58,805 nt of DNA from Nostoc desertorum CM1-VF14 (GTDB lineage: Bacteria > Cyanobacteriota > Cyanobacteriia > Cyanobacteriales > Nostocaceae): assembly GCA_019359245.1 (NCBI GenBank), contig JAHHHR010000048.1, forward strand, positions 1-58,805. Direction: 5' to 3'. Shown piece after piece: positions 33,976-42,567 of this stretch; within the stretch, counting starts at the first letter, position 1, and each line of letters opens with the position of its first letter. The notes beneath the pieces were generated by a model, which was not told the origin of the DNA, searched no databases, and saw only the letters and a list, made by a program, of their open reading frames with translations. Position numbers and translations under genes: made by a program.

Positions 33976-34704
33976 ATGACAGCCCTTACCCAAGACTACC
34001 AAATCACTTGGGAAAAACTACCCGATGATTACAAACTGCCAAATGATCCAGTGGACAACATCAACCAACCAGCCTTAGCTAATGCACTTACAGAAAGCCT
34101 ACAATTAGCCGGAAAAGTTTCAGCTAACACCTTAATAACAAGCAATTACGGTATTTGTGCCACTCTCAACAACAGAATGGTTATTAAAGCCCCTAATTGG
34201 GCTTTTATTCCGAAAATTAACGTTAATAGGGAAGAAGTAATACGTAGTTATACCCCTCAATTACAGGGTGACATTCCCGTAATTGTAATGGAATTTGTTT
34301 CCGATACAGAGGAGACAGAGTATTCTGTCAAAGCGACATATCCCCCAGGAAAATGGTTTTTCTACGAGCGCATCCTAAAAGTACCAAACTACATCATCTT
34401 TGAACCAGATAACGGCAGTATCGAGATGTATCAGTTACAAACCGCAGAACAGTACATTTTGCAAGAGCCTGATGAAAATCAACGTTACTGGATAGCGGAC
34501 ATAAATCTTTACCTTGGAGTGTGGCAGGGTACACGTGAAAACCGCACAGGTAAATGGTTGCGGTGGTGGGATGAACAAGGAAACCTACTGCTTTGGGGTG
34601 GAGAATTAGCCGAACAGGAACGACAACGCGCTGAACAAGAACACCAACGTGCTGAACGACTAGCAGCACAATTGCGAGCGGCGGGAATTGAACCAGAGGT
34701 GTGA
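33976..34704 (+). CDS. Uma2 family (DUF820) PD-(D/E)XK-like protein
   Basis: The 242-residue protein has the Uma2 core: a helical start, GKVSANTLITSNYGICATLNNRMVIKAPNWAFIP, then VIVMEFVSDTEETEYS, PPGKWFFYERILKVPNYIIFEP. A C-terminal coiled coil of E-Q-x-x-R-A repeats (EQERQRAEQEHQRAERLAAQL) follows, common in cyanobacterial Uma2 proteins. The usual catalytic PD at the second strand is P73-N74 here, so nuclease activity is doubtful. Uma2 copies are very numerous in Nostoc genomes and their role is unsettled. It lies 99 bp after radA. Confidence 0.85.
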   Translation: MTALTQDYQITWEKLPDDYKLPNDPVDNINQPALANALTESLQLAGKVSANTLITSNYGICATLNNRMVIKAPNWAFIPKINVNREEVIRSYTPQLQGDIPVIVMEFVSDTEETEYSVKATYPPGKWFFYERILKVPNYIIFEPDNGSIEMYQLQTAEQYILQEPDENQRYWIADINLYLGVWQGTRENRTGKWLRWWDEQGNLLLWGGELAEQERQRAEQEHQRAERLAAQLRAAGIEPEV

Positions 34705-35052
34705 TATCATGTCCGCTTAAAGATTTATCATGAAGACCACAGGGAGCAGGAGACAGGGGGAAAAAGGACTTTCTGGCTTTTGCACAGATGTTGGAATTTT
34801 CGCTATCCCCTTTTTTGTTCAGAATACCCAATTCAATTCTGACTCCTGACTCTTGAATTCTCCCTTGATCAATATCCTTATTCCATAAAATATTAAGCGA
34901 TCGCTTCTACTAGTTTGCCTTTGTCATGACAAATCGTAGGCGATCGCTTAATTCAAAACTCTTGCAAATACTTGGCAAAAGTCTAACGCCGAGTATTAAG
35001 GGAACACACTTGAGAAGATATTATTAAGCTTTCTCATTGAAATGTCAAGATT
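34705..35052. other. convergent intergenic region with HIP1 hairpin
   Basis: No gene is seen. An STRR-like segment (GACTCCTGACTCTTGAATTC near 34840) is related to the one at 1681. The large HIP1 inverted repeat at 34892-34952 is listed separately. Confidence 0.55.
34892..34952. repeat. 13-bp inverted repeat containing paired HIP1 octamers
   Basis: ATTAAGCGATCGC (34892-34904) pairs perfectly with GCGATCGCTTAAT (34940-34952). After a 2-nt bulge, CTAC (34907-34910)/GTAG (34936-34939) extends the stem. Each arm carries one HIP1 site. It lies between the converging Uma2 and [2Fe-2S] genes, where it could act as a bidirectional terminator. Confidence 0.85.
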
Positions 35053-35718
35053 TTATGAATTATTTCTCCAAAGTTTGCCATTAGATATCGTAATTTCCCT
35101 TAAATTTTCAGGCTGTGCTGATACACTCTTGTCACCGAAATGCTTATCCATCAACGCCGGGACAAGTCCTGCTTGAATTCGACTATGACGCGTTTTATCT
35201 GGCATAACTAGGTTTGGTCCAGCTTTACAATTCTTCATACAACCAGTGCCCTTGATTGTAACTTGGTCTTCTAAACCGCGATCGCTTAAAGCCGCCTCCA
35301 ACGCCTGACAAACTGCTTTACCACCGCGTTTCATGCAATCAGACTTTTGGCACACTAAAATCGTGGCTTTAGTTTTAGCTGGTTTTACCTTGACATTATC
35401 AATAGATGGGGGTTCTTGCACTGGGGTAGCCGTCTGAATCACCATCTCAGAACGCGCCGCCATCACACGTTCAGCCTTCAGAGTAACAGTGCCATCCTTC
35501 AAATCATGTTTTTTGTAACCAGCAACTTGCAGCCAAGTGCCTGGTGGTAAGCGCAAGTCAAAAGCAACCCGTAAATGTTTAGCAAGTTTAATATAAGACT
35601 CACCCTCATGAGTCCCCAGCATTAAGCCTTTAAGCTTATAGCCATCTTTAATAACAAAATCTATAAATCTGCCCTCAAGGCAAAACTGCGATACTTCCGT
35701 ACTGTGAGATGCACCCAT
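35053..35718 (-). CDS. thioredoxin-like [2Fe-2S] ferredoxin domain protein
   Basis: In this 221-residue protein, the N-terminal ~95 residues (FCLEGRFIDFVIKDGYKLKGLMLGTHEGESYIKLAKHLR...LPPGTWLQVAGYKKHD) form a beta-rich domain of unknown role. The C-terminal half is a thioredoxin-fold [2Fe-2S] domain. Its Cys residues occur in ILVCQKSDCMKRGGKAVC and GTGCMKNCKAGPNLVM, the latter with the C-x3-C pair. Such domains resemble NuoE/HoxE-type subunits and Shethna-like ferredoxins. An electron-transfer or redox-sensing role is inferred. It is monocistronic. Confidence 0.85.
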   Translation of the reverse strand: MGASHSTEVSQFCLEGRFIDFVIKDGYKLKGLMLGTHEGESYIKLAKHLRVAFDLRLPPGTWLQVAGYKKHDLKDGTVTLKAERVMAARSEMVIQTATPVQEPPSIDNVKVKPAKTKATILVCQKSDCMKRGGKAVCQALEAALSDRGLEDQVTIKGTGCMKNCKAGPNLVMPDKTRHSRIQAGLVPALMDKHFGDKSVSAQPENLREITISNGKLWRNNS

Positions 35719-35782
35719 TTTTTGACCTCCTTTTAACTAAGTACAAACTATCAAGCGAGATATTCTCAGCAACAGCTAAAAA

Positions 35783-36055
35783 TTAGAACTGTTGATAGCG
35801 ATTTTTCCAGCAGCACTCAAGAGTCCAAATCTGGTCTTGACGGGAGGCTGTTAATCGCCGTATCACACTCCAAAGTTGAACAGCTGTCATAGGAGAGCCA
35901 ATTTCAACTTTCAATGGCTGGTTAGCCGCACAACTACAGGGAATGTCTAACTCCTTTAGGCGTTGATAGACTTGCCAGCGGTCTGTCCAATTCACCTCTA
36001 CAAGGTGGTTGCTTTCTATTTCTGAACTAAACGATTTCAAGCGAATTGTCCTCAA
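35783..36055 (-). CDS. small protein of unknown function
   Basis: This 90-residue soluble protein contains VEVNWTDRWQVYQRLKELDIPCSCAANQPLKVEIGSPMTAVQLWSVIRRLTASRQDQIWTLECCWKNRYQQF. Four Cys residues (CSC and ECC) and several Trp are notable. It has normal protein composition and resembles short cyanobacterial hypothetical proteins that I recall. It lies 64 bp upstream of the [2Fe-2S] gene on the same strand, so the two may be co-transcribed. A link to iron-sulfur or redox function is only suggested by that and the Cys content. Confidence 0.7.
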   Translation of the reverse strand: MRTIRLKSFSSEIESNHLVEVNWTDRWQVYQRLKELDIPCSCAANQPLKVEIGSPMTAVQLWSVIRRLTASRQDQIWTLECCWKNRYQQF

Positions 36056-36472
36056 AGTGCAACAAACTTGCAGTAATTACCGCGATTTAACTCCCTGGCT
36101 TTTGAAAGTCTTGGGAGTTAGCCTCTTAAAACCAGCATACCTTAAGTGCAAACAATTCTCAGTAACTTTGGAAAAAAAATCAAATTTTTGTAGCTATCTC
36201 ATATTGAGAGGGGAACAAAAAGGACAAAGTAAAAATTTCTCCCCCTGTTTCTGTTGAGAAATATGCACATTTAAGTTGTGATGTCAATATTAATGAGAAA
36301 TTTATGCAACTTGATGGCACACCCATCAAGTTGCAAATAATAAACTTGATATTTTTAGTAAGCAAAAATACAAAATATTGACATGGCGAATTGGCTTGCT
36401 CTTCTTATTAAAATGTTAATATGTAAGGAATAAGCAGTTAAAATCTATAACTGTTAAAAAGAGAGGAACGCA
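36056..36472. other. divergent region upstream of dps
   Basis: These 417 bp carry the promoters of dps (+) and the 90-residue gene (-). A perfect palindrome lies at 36305-36335 (listed separately). A TTGACA hexamer is present at 36378-36383, but no -10 element at ideal spacing follows. GAGAGGAA just before the ATG at 36473 is a good ribosome site for dps. Confidence 0.5.
36305..36335. promoter_or_regulatory. perfect 13-bp-arm palindrome upstream of dps
   Basis: TGCAACTTGATGG (36305-36317) and CCATCAAGTTGCA (36323-36335) are perfect inverted copies around a 5-nt centre (CACAC). A partial direct echo, AACTTGAT, follows 8 bp later at 36343-36350. The element lies 137 bp before the dps start and 250 bp before the divergent gene's start. 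No transcript should end here, so an operator or leader-RNA hairpin fits better than a terminator. The cognate regulator is unknown. Confidence 0.6.
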
Positions 36473-37027
36473 ATGTCTGAAACACAAACTTTGTTACGGA
36501 ATTTTGGTAATGTATATGACAACCCTGTGTTGTTGGATCACAGCGTAACTGCTCCAGTGACAGAAGGATTCAACGTTGTATTAGCTAGTTTCCAGGCACT
36601 ATACTTGCAGTACCAAAAGCATCATTTTGTAGTTGAAGGCTCAGAATTCTACTCTCTGCATGAGTTTTTTAACGAAAGCTATAACCAAGTACAAGACCAC
36701 GTTCATGAAATTGGAGAACGTTTGGATGGGCTGGGTGGCGTGCCAGTAGCGACCTTCAGCAAGTTAGCAGAATTAACCTGTTTTGAACAAGAATCTGAAG
36801 GTGTATATTCCTCTCGCCAAATGGTGGAAAATGACCTAGCTGCCGAACAAGCAATCATTGGCGTAATTCGCCGCCAAGCCGCTCAGGCAGAGAGTTTAGG
36901 CGATCGGGGTACACGCTATTTGTACGAAAAGATTTTGTTGAAAACTGAGGAACGTGCATATCATTTGTCTCACTTCCTCGCTAAAGACAGCTTAACTTTA
37001 GGGTTTGTCCAAGCTGCTCAAAGCTAA
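36473..37027 (+). CDS. dps: Dps-family ferritin-like protein, His-type ferroxidase centre
   Basis: This 184-residue Dps oxidises and stores iron and protects DNA under stress, normally as a dodecamer. The conserved layout H51-x11-H63-x14-H78-x3-E82 has exactly the spacing of the canonical centre (His, His, Asp, Glu), but the Asp is replaced by H78. Such His-type centres are known from a few cyanobacterial Dps proteins (Thermosynechococcus DpsA and a Nostoc punctiforme Dps). The motif FYSLHEFFNESYNQVQDHVHEIGERLDGLGG is otherwise typical. The position after H51 is F instead of the usual W. It is monocistronic, with a terminator at 37102-37144. The neighbour order dps-carB-sigma matches my memory of Anabaena 7120 (alr3808-3810). 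Confidence 0.93.
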   Translation: MSETQTLLRNFGNVYDNPVLLDHSVTAPVTEGFNVVLASFQALYLQYQKHHFVVEGSEFYSLHEFFNESYNQVQDHVHEIGERLDGLGGVPVATFSKLAELTCFEQESEGVYSSRQMVENDLAAEQAIIGVIRRQAAQAESLGDRGTRYLYEKILLKTEERAYHLSHFLAKDSLTLGFVQAAQS

Positions 37028-37101
37028 AACTCTCATAATCTAGATTTGTCTACCTAGACTGAAAGAAAAAGTTAGCAGCACTAACTCTTAAAATATTATA
37101 A

Positions 37102-37144
37102 AAAATGGCAGAGGATGGTATTCGTATCTCTCTGCCATTTTTAA
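37102..37144 (+). terminator. rho-independent-type terminator of dps
   Basis: AAAATGGCAGAG (37102-37113) pairs perfectly with CTCTGCCATTTT (37130-37141), continuing into TTAATTT. It lies 75 bp after the dps stop. Confidence 0.8.
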
Positions 37145-37537
37145 TTTAAGTAAACATATTTACATAATATTTAACGTTGAAAATATTTGGCAATAAGCTA
37201 ATTAAGATAGATTCTTATCTAAGGAATCTATCGTGTGCTAAATAAGCAGACAGATATAGTCCAAAATAAATCATCATTTGTTGTAAGCTGTCATCAGCTT
37301 AAATAGTAAAAATTTGCAAAAGCTTTATAAATTTGAGTATCACAATTAAATAAAATTAGAAATACAAAATAGTCAACGCTAGTTAAGAGTTAAAAATTAT
37401 TATTCTTTTCCTGCTCCCCCTGCTCCCCACTCCCCTTTGCCATCAAACCTAGAAAACTTAATAATAAAAAGCACGACAGGGTATAAAGACCCTTAAAATA
37501 ATCAAGATTTGTATTCTCGTACTCCAAGGCAACTACT
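37145..37537. other. carB upstream region
   Basis: About 390 AT-rich bp precede carB. A perfect inverted repeat, GATAGATTC (37206-37214)/GAATCTATC (37224-37232), with a 9-nt centre, could be an operator. An STRR-like CTCCCCCTGCTCCCC stretch lies near 37410-37437. No RNA gene was recognised. Confidence 0.5.
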
Positions 37538-40500
37538 ATGCCCCGCCGTGATGACCTCCGGAAGATTCTACTGTTAGGCTCTGGCCCAATTGTGATCGGA
37601 CAAGCCTCTGAGTTTGACTACTCTGGCACTCAAGCCTGCAAAGCGCTGCGAGAAGAAGGCTATGAAGTGGTTTTGGTCAACTCCAACCCCGCAACGATTA
37701 TGACCGACCCGGAAACGGCCGATCGCACTTACATTGAGCCGCTGACTCCGGAATTGGTCGAAAAAGTTATTGAGAAAGAACGCCCAGATGCTCTCCTACC
37801 AACGATGGGAGGACAAACCGCCCTCAACATCGCTGTTGCTTTAGCCAAAAATGGGGTGTTAGAAAAGTACGGCGTTGAGTTAATCGGCGCTAAACTACCA
37901 GCCATTGAAAAAGCCGAAGATCGGAAACTTTTTGGTGAAGCAATGGCAAGGATCGGAGTAGCTGTGTGTCCCAGTGGTACAGCCGAATCTTTAGAAGAAT
38001 CCAAAGCTGTTGCCCGCCAAATTGGTACTTATCCCCTAATTATTCGTCCAGCTTTCACAATGGGTGGAAGTGGCGGCGGTATTGCTTACAACCAAGAAGA
38101 ATTTGAAGAAATGGCACAGGTAGGTATAGATGCCAGCCCCGTTTCGCAAATTCTCATTGACCAGTCTTTACTCGGCTGGAAAGAATATGAACTCGAAGTG
38201 ATGCGTGACTTGGCAGATAACGTGGTGATTATCTGCTCCATCGAAAACCTTGACCCTATGGGTATCCACACCGGAGACTCAATTACCGTCGCTCCTGCGC
38301 AAACCCTTACTGATAAAGAATATCAAAGGCTGCGGGATATGGCAATCAAAATCATCCGCGAGATCGGTGTGGAAACTGGCGGTTCTAATATCCAGTTTGC
38401 TGTTAATCCGGTTAATGGGGATGTGGTTGTAATTGAGATGAACCCCCGCGTTTCCCGTAGTTCGGCTTTGTCTTCCAAAGCTACGGGTTTCCCTATCGCC
38501 AAAATGGCAGCAAAATTGGCTGTGGGCTACACCTTGGATGAAATTAAAAATGACATCACCAAGAAAACTCCCGCGTCCTTTGAGCCGACAATTGACTATG
38601 TGGTAACAAAAATTCCTCGCTTCGCCTTTGAAAAGTTTCCTGGTTCCGACCCAGTGCTAACAACTCAAATGAAGTCCGTCGGGGAAGCAATGGCAATTGG
38701 GCGGACGTTCAACGAATCCTTCCAAAAGGCGTTGCGATCGCTCGAAACCGGACGCGCTGGTTGGGGTTGCGACAAAGCCGAAAAATTACCCAGTGGTGAA
38801 CAAATCCGTGCCCAACTGCGGACACCTAACCCCGATCGCATTTTCTCCGTGCGCCATGCCTTGCAATTAGGGATTAGTGCCGAGGAAATCTACGAACTGA
38901 CTGGTATTGACCCGTGGTTCTTAGATAAATTTCAGCAACTCCTAGATGTTGAAAAATTCCTGAAGCGGACACCTTTACAGCAATTGACAAAAGAGCAACT
39001 TTATGAAGTGAAACGAGACGGATACAGCGATCGCCAAATTGCCTATGCCACCAAAACCACCGAAGATGAAGTTCGCGCTTACCGCAAGTCACTAGGGATT
39101 ATCCCAGTTTATAAAACAGTGGATACCTGCGCTGCTGAGTTTGAAGCGTTTACTCCCTACTACTATTCTACCTACGAAGAAGAAACAGAGGTAATGCCCG
39201 CAACCAAGCCAAAAGTGTTGATTTTGGGTGGTGGCCCCAACCGGATTGGACAGGGAATTGAGTTTGATTATTGTTGTTGTCACGCCGCTTATGCTTTGAA
39301 AAAAGCGGGGTATGAGACGATTATGGTCAACTCTAACCCAGAGACAGTTTCGACAGACTACGATACTAGCGATCGCCTTTACTTTGAGCCGTTAACAAAA
39401 GAAGATGTTATTAACATCATTGAAACTGAAAATCCAGTGGGTGTAATAATTCAGTTTGGCGGTCAAACACCGCTAAAGTTGGCTCTACCATTACAAGAAT
39501 TTCTTAGAAATGACACTTCTGGACTGCTCACTAAAATTTGGGGTACATCGCCAGATTCCATTGACATGGCAGAAAACCGGGAGCGGTTTGAAAAGATTCT
39601 TCAACAGTTGAATATTTCCCAACCGCCTAATGGTATTGCTCGGAGTTACGAAGATGCGCTAATTGTCGCCAAACGGATTGGCTATCCAGTAGTGGTGCGT
39701 CCCAGCTATGTATTAGGGGGACGAGCGATGGAAATCGTTTATTCCGATGCTGAGTTGGAACGCTACATGAGTTTTGCGGTACTCATAGAACCAGAACATC
39801 CGATTTTGATTGATAAGTTTTTAGAAAACGCCATTGAAGTCGATGTAGATGCGATCGCCGATCATACAGGACGGGTAGTGATTGGTGGCATCATGGAACA
39901 CATCGAGCAAGCAGGGATTCACTCAGGAGATTCCGCTTGTTCCTTACCTTCCATTTCCCTATCACCAGCAGTTCTCAATCAAATTCGCACATGGACGGTG
40001 CAGCTAGCGCAAGCGCTGTCAGTTGTGGGGTTGATGAATATCCAATTTGCCGTTGTCGGCGCAAGCAGTTATTCTCCGCAAGTTTACATTTTGGAAGCCA
40101 ACCCCCGCGCCTCGCGTACAGTGCCCTTTGTTTCTAAAGCAACAGGTGTACAGTTAGCGAAATTAGCATCCTTAATTATGTCTGGTAAAACTTTAGAGGA
40201 GCTAGGCTTTACAGAGGAAGTTATTCCCACACATATTGCTGTAAAAGAAGCTGTATTACCCTTTAATAAATTCCCCGGAACTGATACAATATTAGGCCCA
40301 GAAATGCGCTCTACTGGTGAGGTGATGGGGATTGACAGCGACTTTGGCCGTGCCTTTGCCAAAGCAGAATTGGGTGCTGGGGAGCGTTTACCACTAAGTG
40401 GAACTGTATTTGTATCAATGAGCGATCGCGATAAAGGTGCCGCCAGTGGTGTGGTGAAGGAGTTTATCGATTTGGGCTTTACAGTGATGGCTACCCTTGG

Positions 40501-40801
40501 TACACGGCGAGTTCTTCTCGAACAGGGCTTAAATATTGAATTAGTACTTAAGCTCCATGAAGGCCGTCCCCACGTCCTAGATGCAATCAAGAACCAGAAA
40601 ATCCAACTTATTATCAATACACCTTCAGGAGAAGAAGCCCACACTGATGCTAGGTTAATCCGCCGCACAGCATTAGGTTACAAAATTCCCATCATTACGA
40701 CAATTGCCGGCGCGAAAGCTACCGTTGCCGCTATCCGTTCTTTACAAAATACGACTTTGGACGTAAAAACCATTCAAGAATATTGCCCAATTGTGAGGTA
40801 G
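37538..40801 (+). CDS. carB: carbamoyl-phosphate synthase large subunit
   Basis: This 1087-residue, two-ATP synthetase makes carbamoyl phosphate for arginine and pyrimidine synthesis. Two homologous ATP-grasp halves are visible. The first starts PRRDDLRKILLLGSGPIVIGQASEFDYSG and has RPAFTMGGSGGG and EMNPRVSRSSALSSKATG. The second starts KVLILGGGPNRIGQGIEFDYCC and has RPSYVLGGRAMEIVY and EANPRASRTVPFVSKATG. A C-terminal MGS-like allosteric domain follows (VFVSMSDRDKG ... LIINTPSGEEAHTDARLIRR). Length is normal (about 1073 in E. coli). The small subunit carA is not in the window. A single gene, followed by an STRR tract. Confidence 0.98.
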   Translation: MPRRDDLRKILLLGSGPIVIGQASEFDYSGTQACKALREEGYEVVLVNSNPATIMTDPETADRTYIEPLTPELVEKVIEKERPDALLPTMGGQTALNIAVALAKNGVLEKYGVELIGAKLPAIEKAEDRKLFGEAMARIGVAVCPSGTAESLEESKAVARQIGTYPLIIRPAFTMGGSGGGIAYNQEEFEEMAQVGIDASPVSQILIDQSLLGWKEYELEVMRDLADNVVIICSIENLDPMGIHTGDSITVAPAQTLTDKEYQRLRDMAIKIIREIGVETGGSNIQFAVNPVNGDVVVIEMNPRVSRSSALSSKATGFPIAKMAAKLAVGYTLDEIKNDITKKTPASFEPTIDYVVTKIPRFAFEKFPGSDPVLTTQMKSVGEAMAIGRTFNESFQKALRSLETGRAGWGCDKAEKLPSGEQIRAQLRTPNPDRIFSVRHALQLGISAEEIYELTGIDPWFLDKFQQLLDVEKFLKRTPLQQLTKEQLYEVKRDGYSDRQIAYATKTTEDEVRAYRKSLGIIPVYKTVDTCAAEFEAFTPYYYSTYEEETEVMPATKPKVLILGGGPNRIGQGIEFDYCCCHAAYALKKAGYETIMVNSNPETVSTDYDTSDRLYFEPLTKEDVINIIETENPVGVIIQFGGQTPLKLALPLQEFLRNDTSGLLTKIWGTSPDSIDMAENRERFEKILQQLNISQPPNGIARSYEDALIVAKRIGYPVVVRPSYVLGGRAMEIVYSDAELERYMSFAVLIEPEHPILIDKFLENAIEVDVDAIADHTGRVVIGGIMEHIEQAGIHSGDSACSLPSISLSPAVLNQIRTWTVQLAQALSVVGLMNIQFAVVGASSYSPQVYILEANPRASRTVPFVSKATGVQLAKLASLIMSGKTLEELGFTEEVIPTHIAVKEAVLPFNKFPGTDTILGPEMRSTGEVMGIDSDFGRAFAKAELGAGERLPLSGTVFVSMSDRDKGAASGVVKEFIDLGFTVMATLGTRRVLLEQGLNIELVLKLHEGRPHVLDAIKNQKIQLIINTPSGEEAHTDARLIRRTALGYKIPIITTIAGAKATVAAIRSLQNTTLDVKTIQEYCPIVR

Positions 40802-41323
40802 TAGGGAGCGGGGAGTGGGGAGTAGAGGGGATGAGGGAGCAGGGGACGCAGGGGGAGAAGAACTATTGATTATTGTCCAATTCCCCATTCCCTACTCCCA
40901 GCAAAAATTAAGTAATTGTTATAAGAGAATGACTATAGTTCTCATTAGAGATATTTTAACAAATATGAGGAAGCTTATGTTAATCCAGATAATTTCTTAA
41001 ATTGGCTTTTAGTCAGCCTTAAGACAGAGGGCGATATTGCATGAACTGGAGCAACCAGGAAATTTAATCTCGCTATATAGCCAAAAGATTCTCATAAATG
41101 TTACAATTGTTAATAAGGTTCCAATAAAAAAATGTTTAAGAAGCTACCTTTTATCTAACTGTAGATACTTGTGAAAAGTAGGAAATAGCTGTAACTTTTA
41201 GCAGTTAAGAAGCCTAAATTTGATTATTATGAGCAGCCGAGATTCTCGGGCGCGTAAGTTGTAAACCATAGCATAGGTACCCAGTCTGACTGGGTAGCAC
41301 CCTAACAAAGCATCTATCCTTTA
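40802..41323. other. carB-sigma intergenic region with STRR tract
   Basis: 40802-40905 is an STRR-type tract (GGGAGCGGGGAGTGGGGAG... and, inverted, CCCCATTCCCTACTCCC) that can form a hairpin and may end carB transcription. The rest, to 41323, is probably promoter and leader of the sigma gene. No known regulator site was identified. Confidence 0.55.
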
Positions 41324-42322
41324 ATGACCCTACCGCCAAACCCATCATTACCAAAGAGTAGCGCCATGAAGACCGCTCAGACAGCCACAGACCTCGTGCG
41401 GACTTACCTGCGTGAGATTGGCCGTGTGCCACTCTTAACCCACGAGGAAGAGATTTTCTATGGTAAACAAGTGCAACGTTCTTGTACTTTGCACGAATCA
41501 AGAGAATCTCTTGCCATGCAGTTAGATCGTCAACCGACTCTCGAAGAGTGGGCCGAAGCGACAGACCTAGAACCAGCAGAGTTGAACGAAGCGATCGCTG
41601 ATGGTGAGATTGCCAAGCGTAAGATGGTAGAAGCCAATTTGCGGCTGGTAGTTTCCGTTGCCAAAAAGTACATAAAGCGCAACGTCGATTTATTGGACTT
41701 GATCCAAGAAGGTAGTATTGGTATGCAACGGGGCGTAGAAAAGTTTGACCCTACCAAAGGGTATAGATTTTCTACCTATGCCTATTGGTGGATTCGGCAA
41801 GCTATTACTCGTGCCATAGCAGAAAAAGCCCGCACTATTCGGCTGCCTATCCATATCACTGAAAAATTAAATAAAATTAAAAAGGCACAGCGCCAATTGT
41901 CTCAAAAGTTGGGACGTGCGCCTACAGCTGGTGAGCTAGCTGAAGAATTAGAATTGACCCCCAAACAGGTGCGAGAGTATCTAGAAAAGGCGCGTTTGCC
42001 TCTTTCCTTAGATTTGCGGCTGGGTGATAATTACGACACAGAACTCGGAGAAATGCTGGAAGATCCAGGAGCATCTCCAGAAGAGTTTGTGATGCAATCT
42101 TCCCTATCTTATGACTTAGATCGCCTGATGGGTGATCTCACGCCACAACAGAAAGAAGTGATCACGCTGCGCTTTGGCTTAACTGATGGGCAAGCTCTGA
42201 CACTGGCTAGAATTGGTGAAATCCTAAACATTAGCCGAGAACGAGTCCGGCAAATTGAGCGGGAAGCCTTAACCAAACTTCGCAAGTCTAAAGCCAACAT
42301 GGGTGAATATTTGGCAAGTTAG
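41324..42322 (+). CDS. sigD: group 2 sigma-70 factor, probably SigD
   Basis: This 332-residue non-essential-type primary-like sigma factor shows region 1.2 (DLVRTYLREIGRVPLLTHEEEIFYGKQVQ), region 2 (AKRKMVEANLRLVVSVAKKYIKRNVDLLDLIQEGSIGMQRGVEKFDPTKGYRFSTYAYWWIRQAITRAIAEKARTIRLP), region 3 (ITEKLNKIKKAQRQLSQKLGRAPT) and region 4 (LTPQQKEVITLRFGLTDGQALTLARIGEILNISRERVRQIEREALTKLRK). It lacks the long N-terminal region 1.1 extension of SigA. The SigD name rests on the dps-carB-sigma gene order that I recall from Anabaena 7120 (alr3810) and is less certain than the group 2 assignment. An alternative start, MKTAQTATDLV, lies 14 codons in. Confidence 0.85.
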   Translation: MTLPPNPSLPKSSAMKTAQTATDLVRTYLREIGRVPLLTHEEEIFYGKQVQRSCTLHESRESLAMQLDRQPTLEEWAEATDLEPAELNEAIADGEIAKRKMVEANLRLVVSVAKKYIKRNVDLLDLIQEGSIGMQRGVEKFDPTKGYRFSTYAYWWIRQAITRAIAEKARTIRLPIHITEKLNKIKKAQRQLSQKLGRAPTAGELAEELELTPKQVREYLEKARLPLSLDLRLGDNYDTELGEMLEDPGASPEEFVMQSSLSYDLDRLMGDLTPQQKEVITLRFGLTDGQALTLARIGEILNISRERVRQIEREALTKLRKSKANMGEYLAS

Positions 42323-42345
42323 GGGAAAGTTGGGAGTTAGGAGTG

Positions 42346-42390
42346 AGGAGTGAGGAGTTTTTAATTAACTTTTCACTCCTTATTTTATTT
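42346..42390 (+). terminator. candidate terminator after the sigma gene
   Basis: AGGAGTGA (42346-42353) pairs with TCACTCCT (42373-42380), followed by TATTTTATTTATT. The left arm is part of a short AGGAGTG tandem repeat. It lies 24 bp after the sigma stop. Confidence 0.55.
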
Positions 42391-42567
42391 ATTGGGGTGA
42401 GAAAATACGCTGACTTTGGTACGGTTACGCCTACTTACACTCTTAAGCTAGGCTGTTACATTAGTTGACAGGAAGACAAAAGAGCTAGCTAAGTCAAATC
42501 CAAAATAGACATTTAATATTCAAATCACAAGCGCCGCAGCTAGCAGTGGTAGTTAAGGAGCTAAAAA

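Noticed and set aside
34394..34831. 145-codon minus-strand frame overlapping the Uma2 gene
   Set aside because: It is antisense to a clear coding gene; its translation shows no family pattern.
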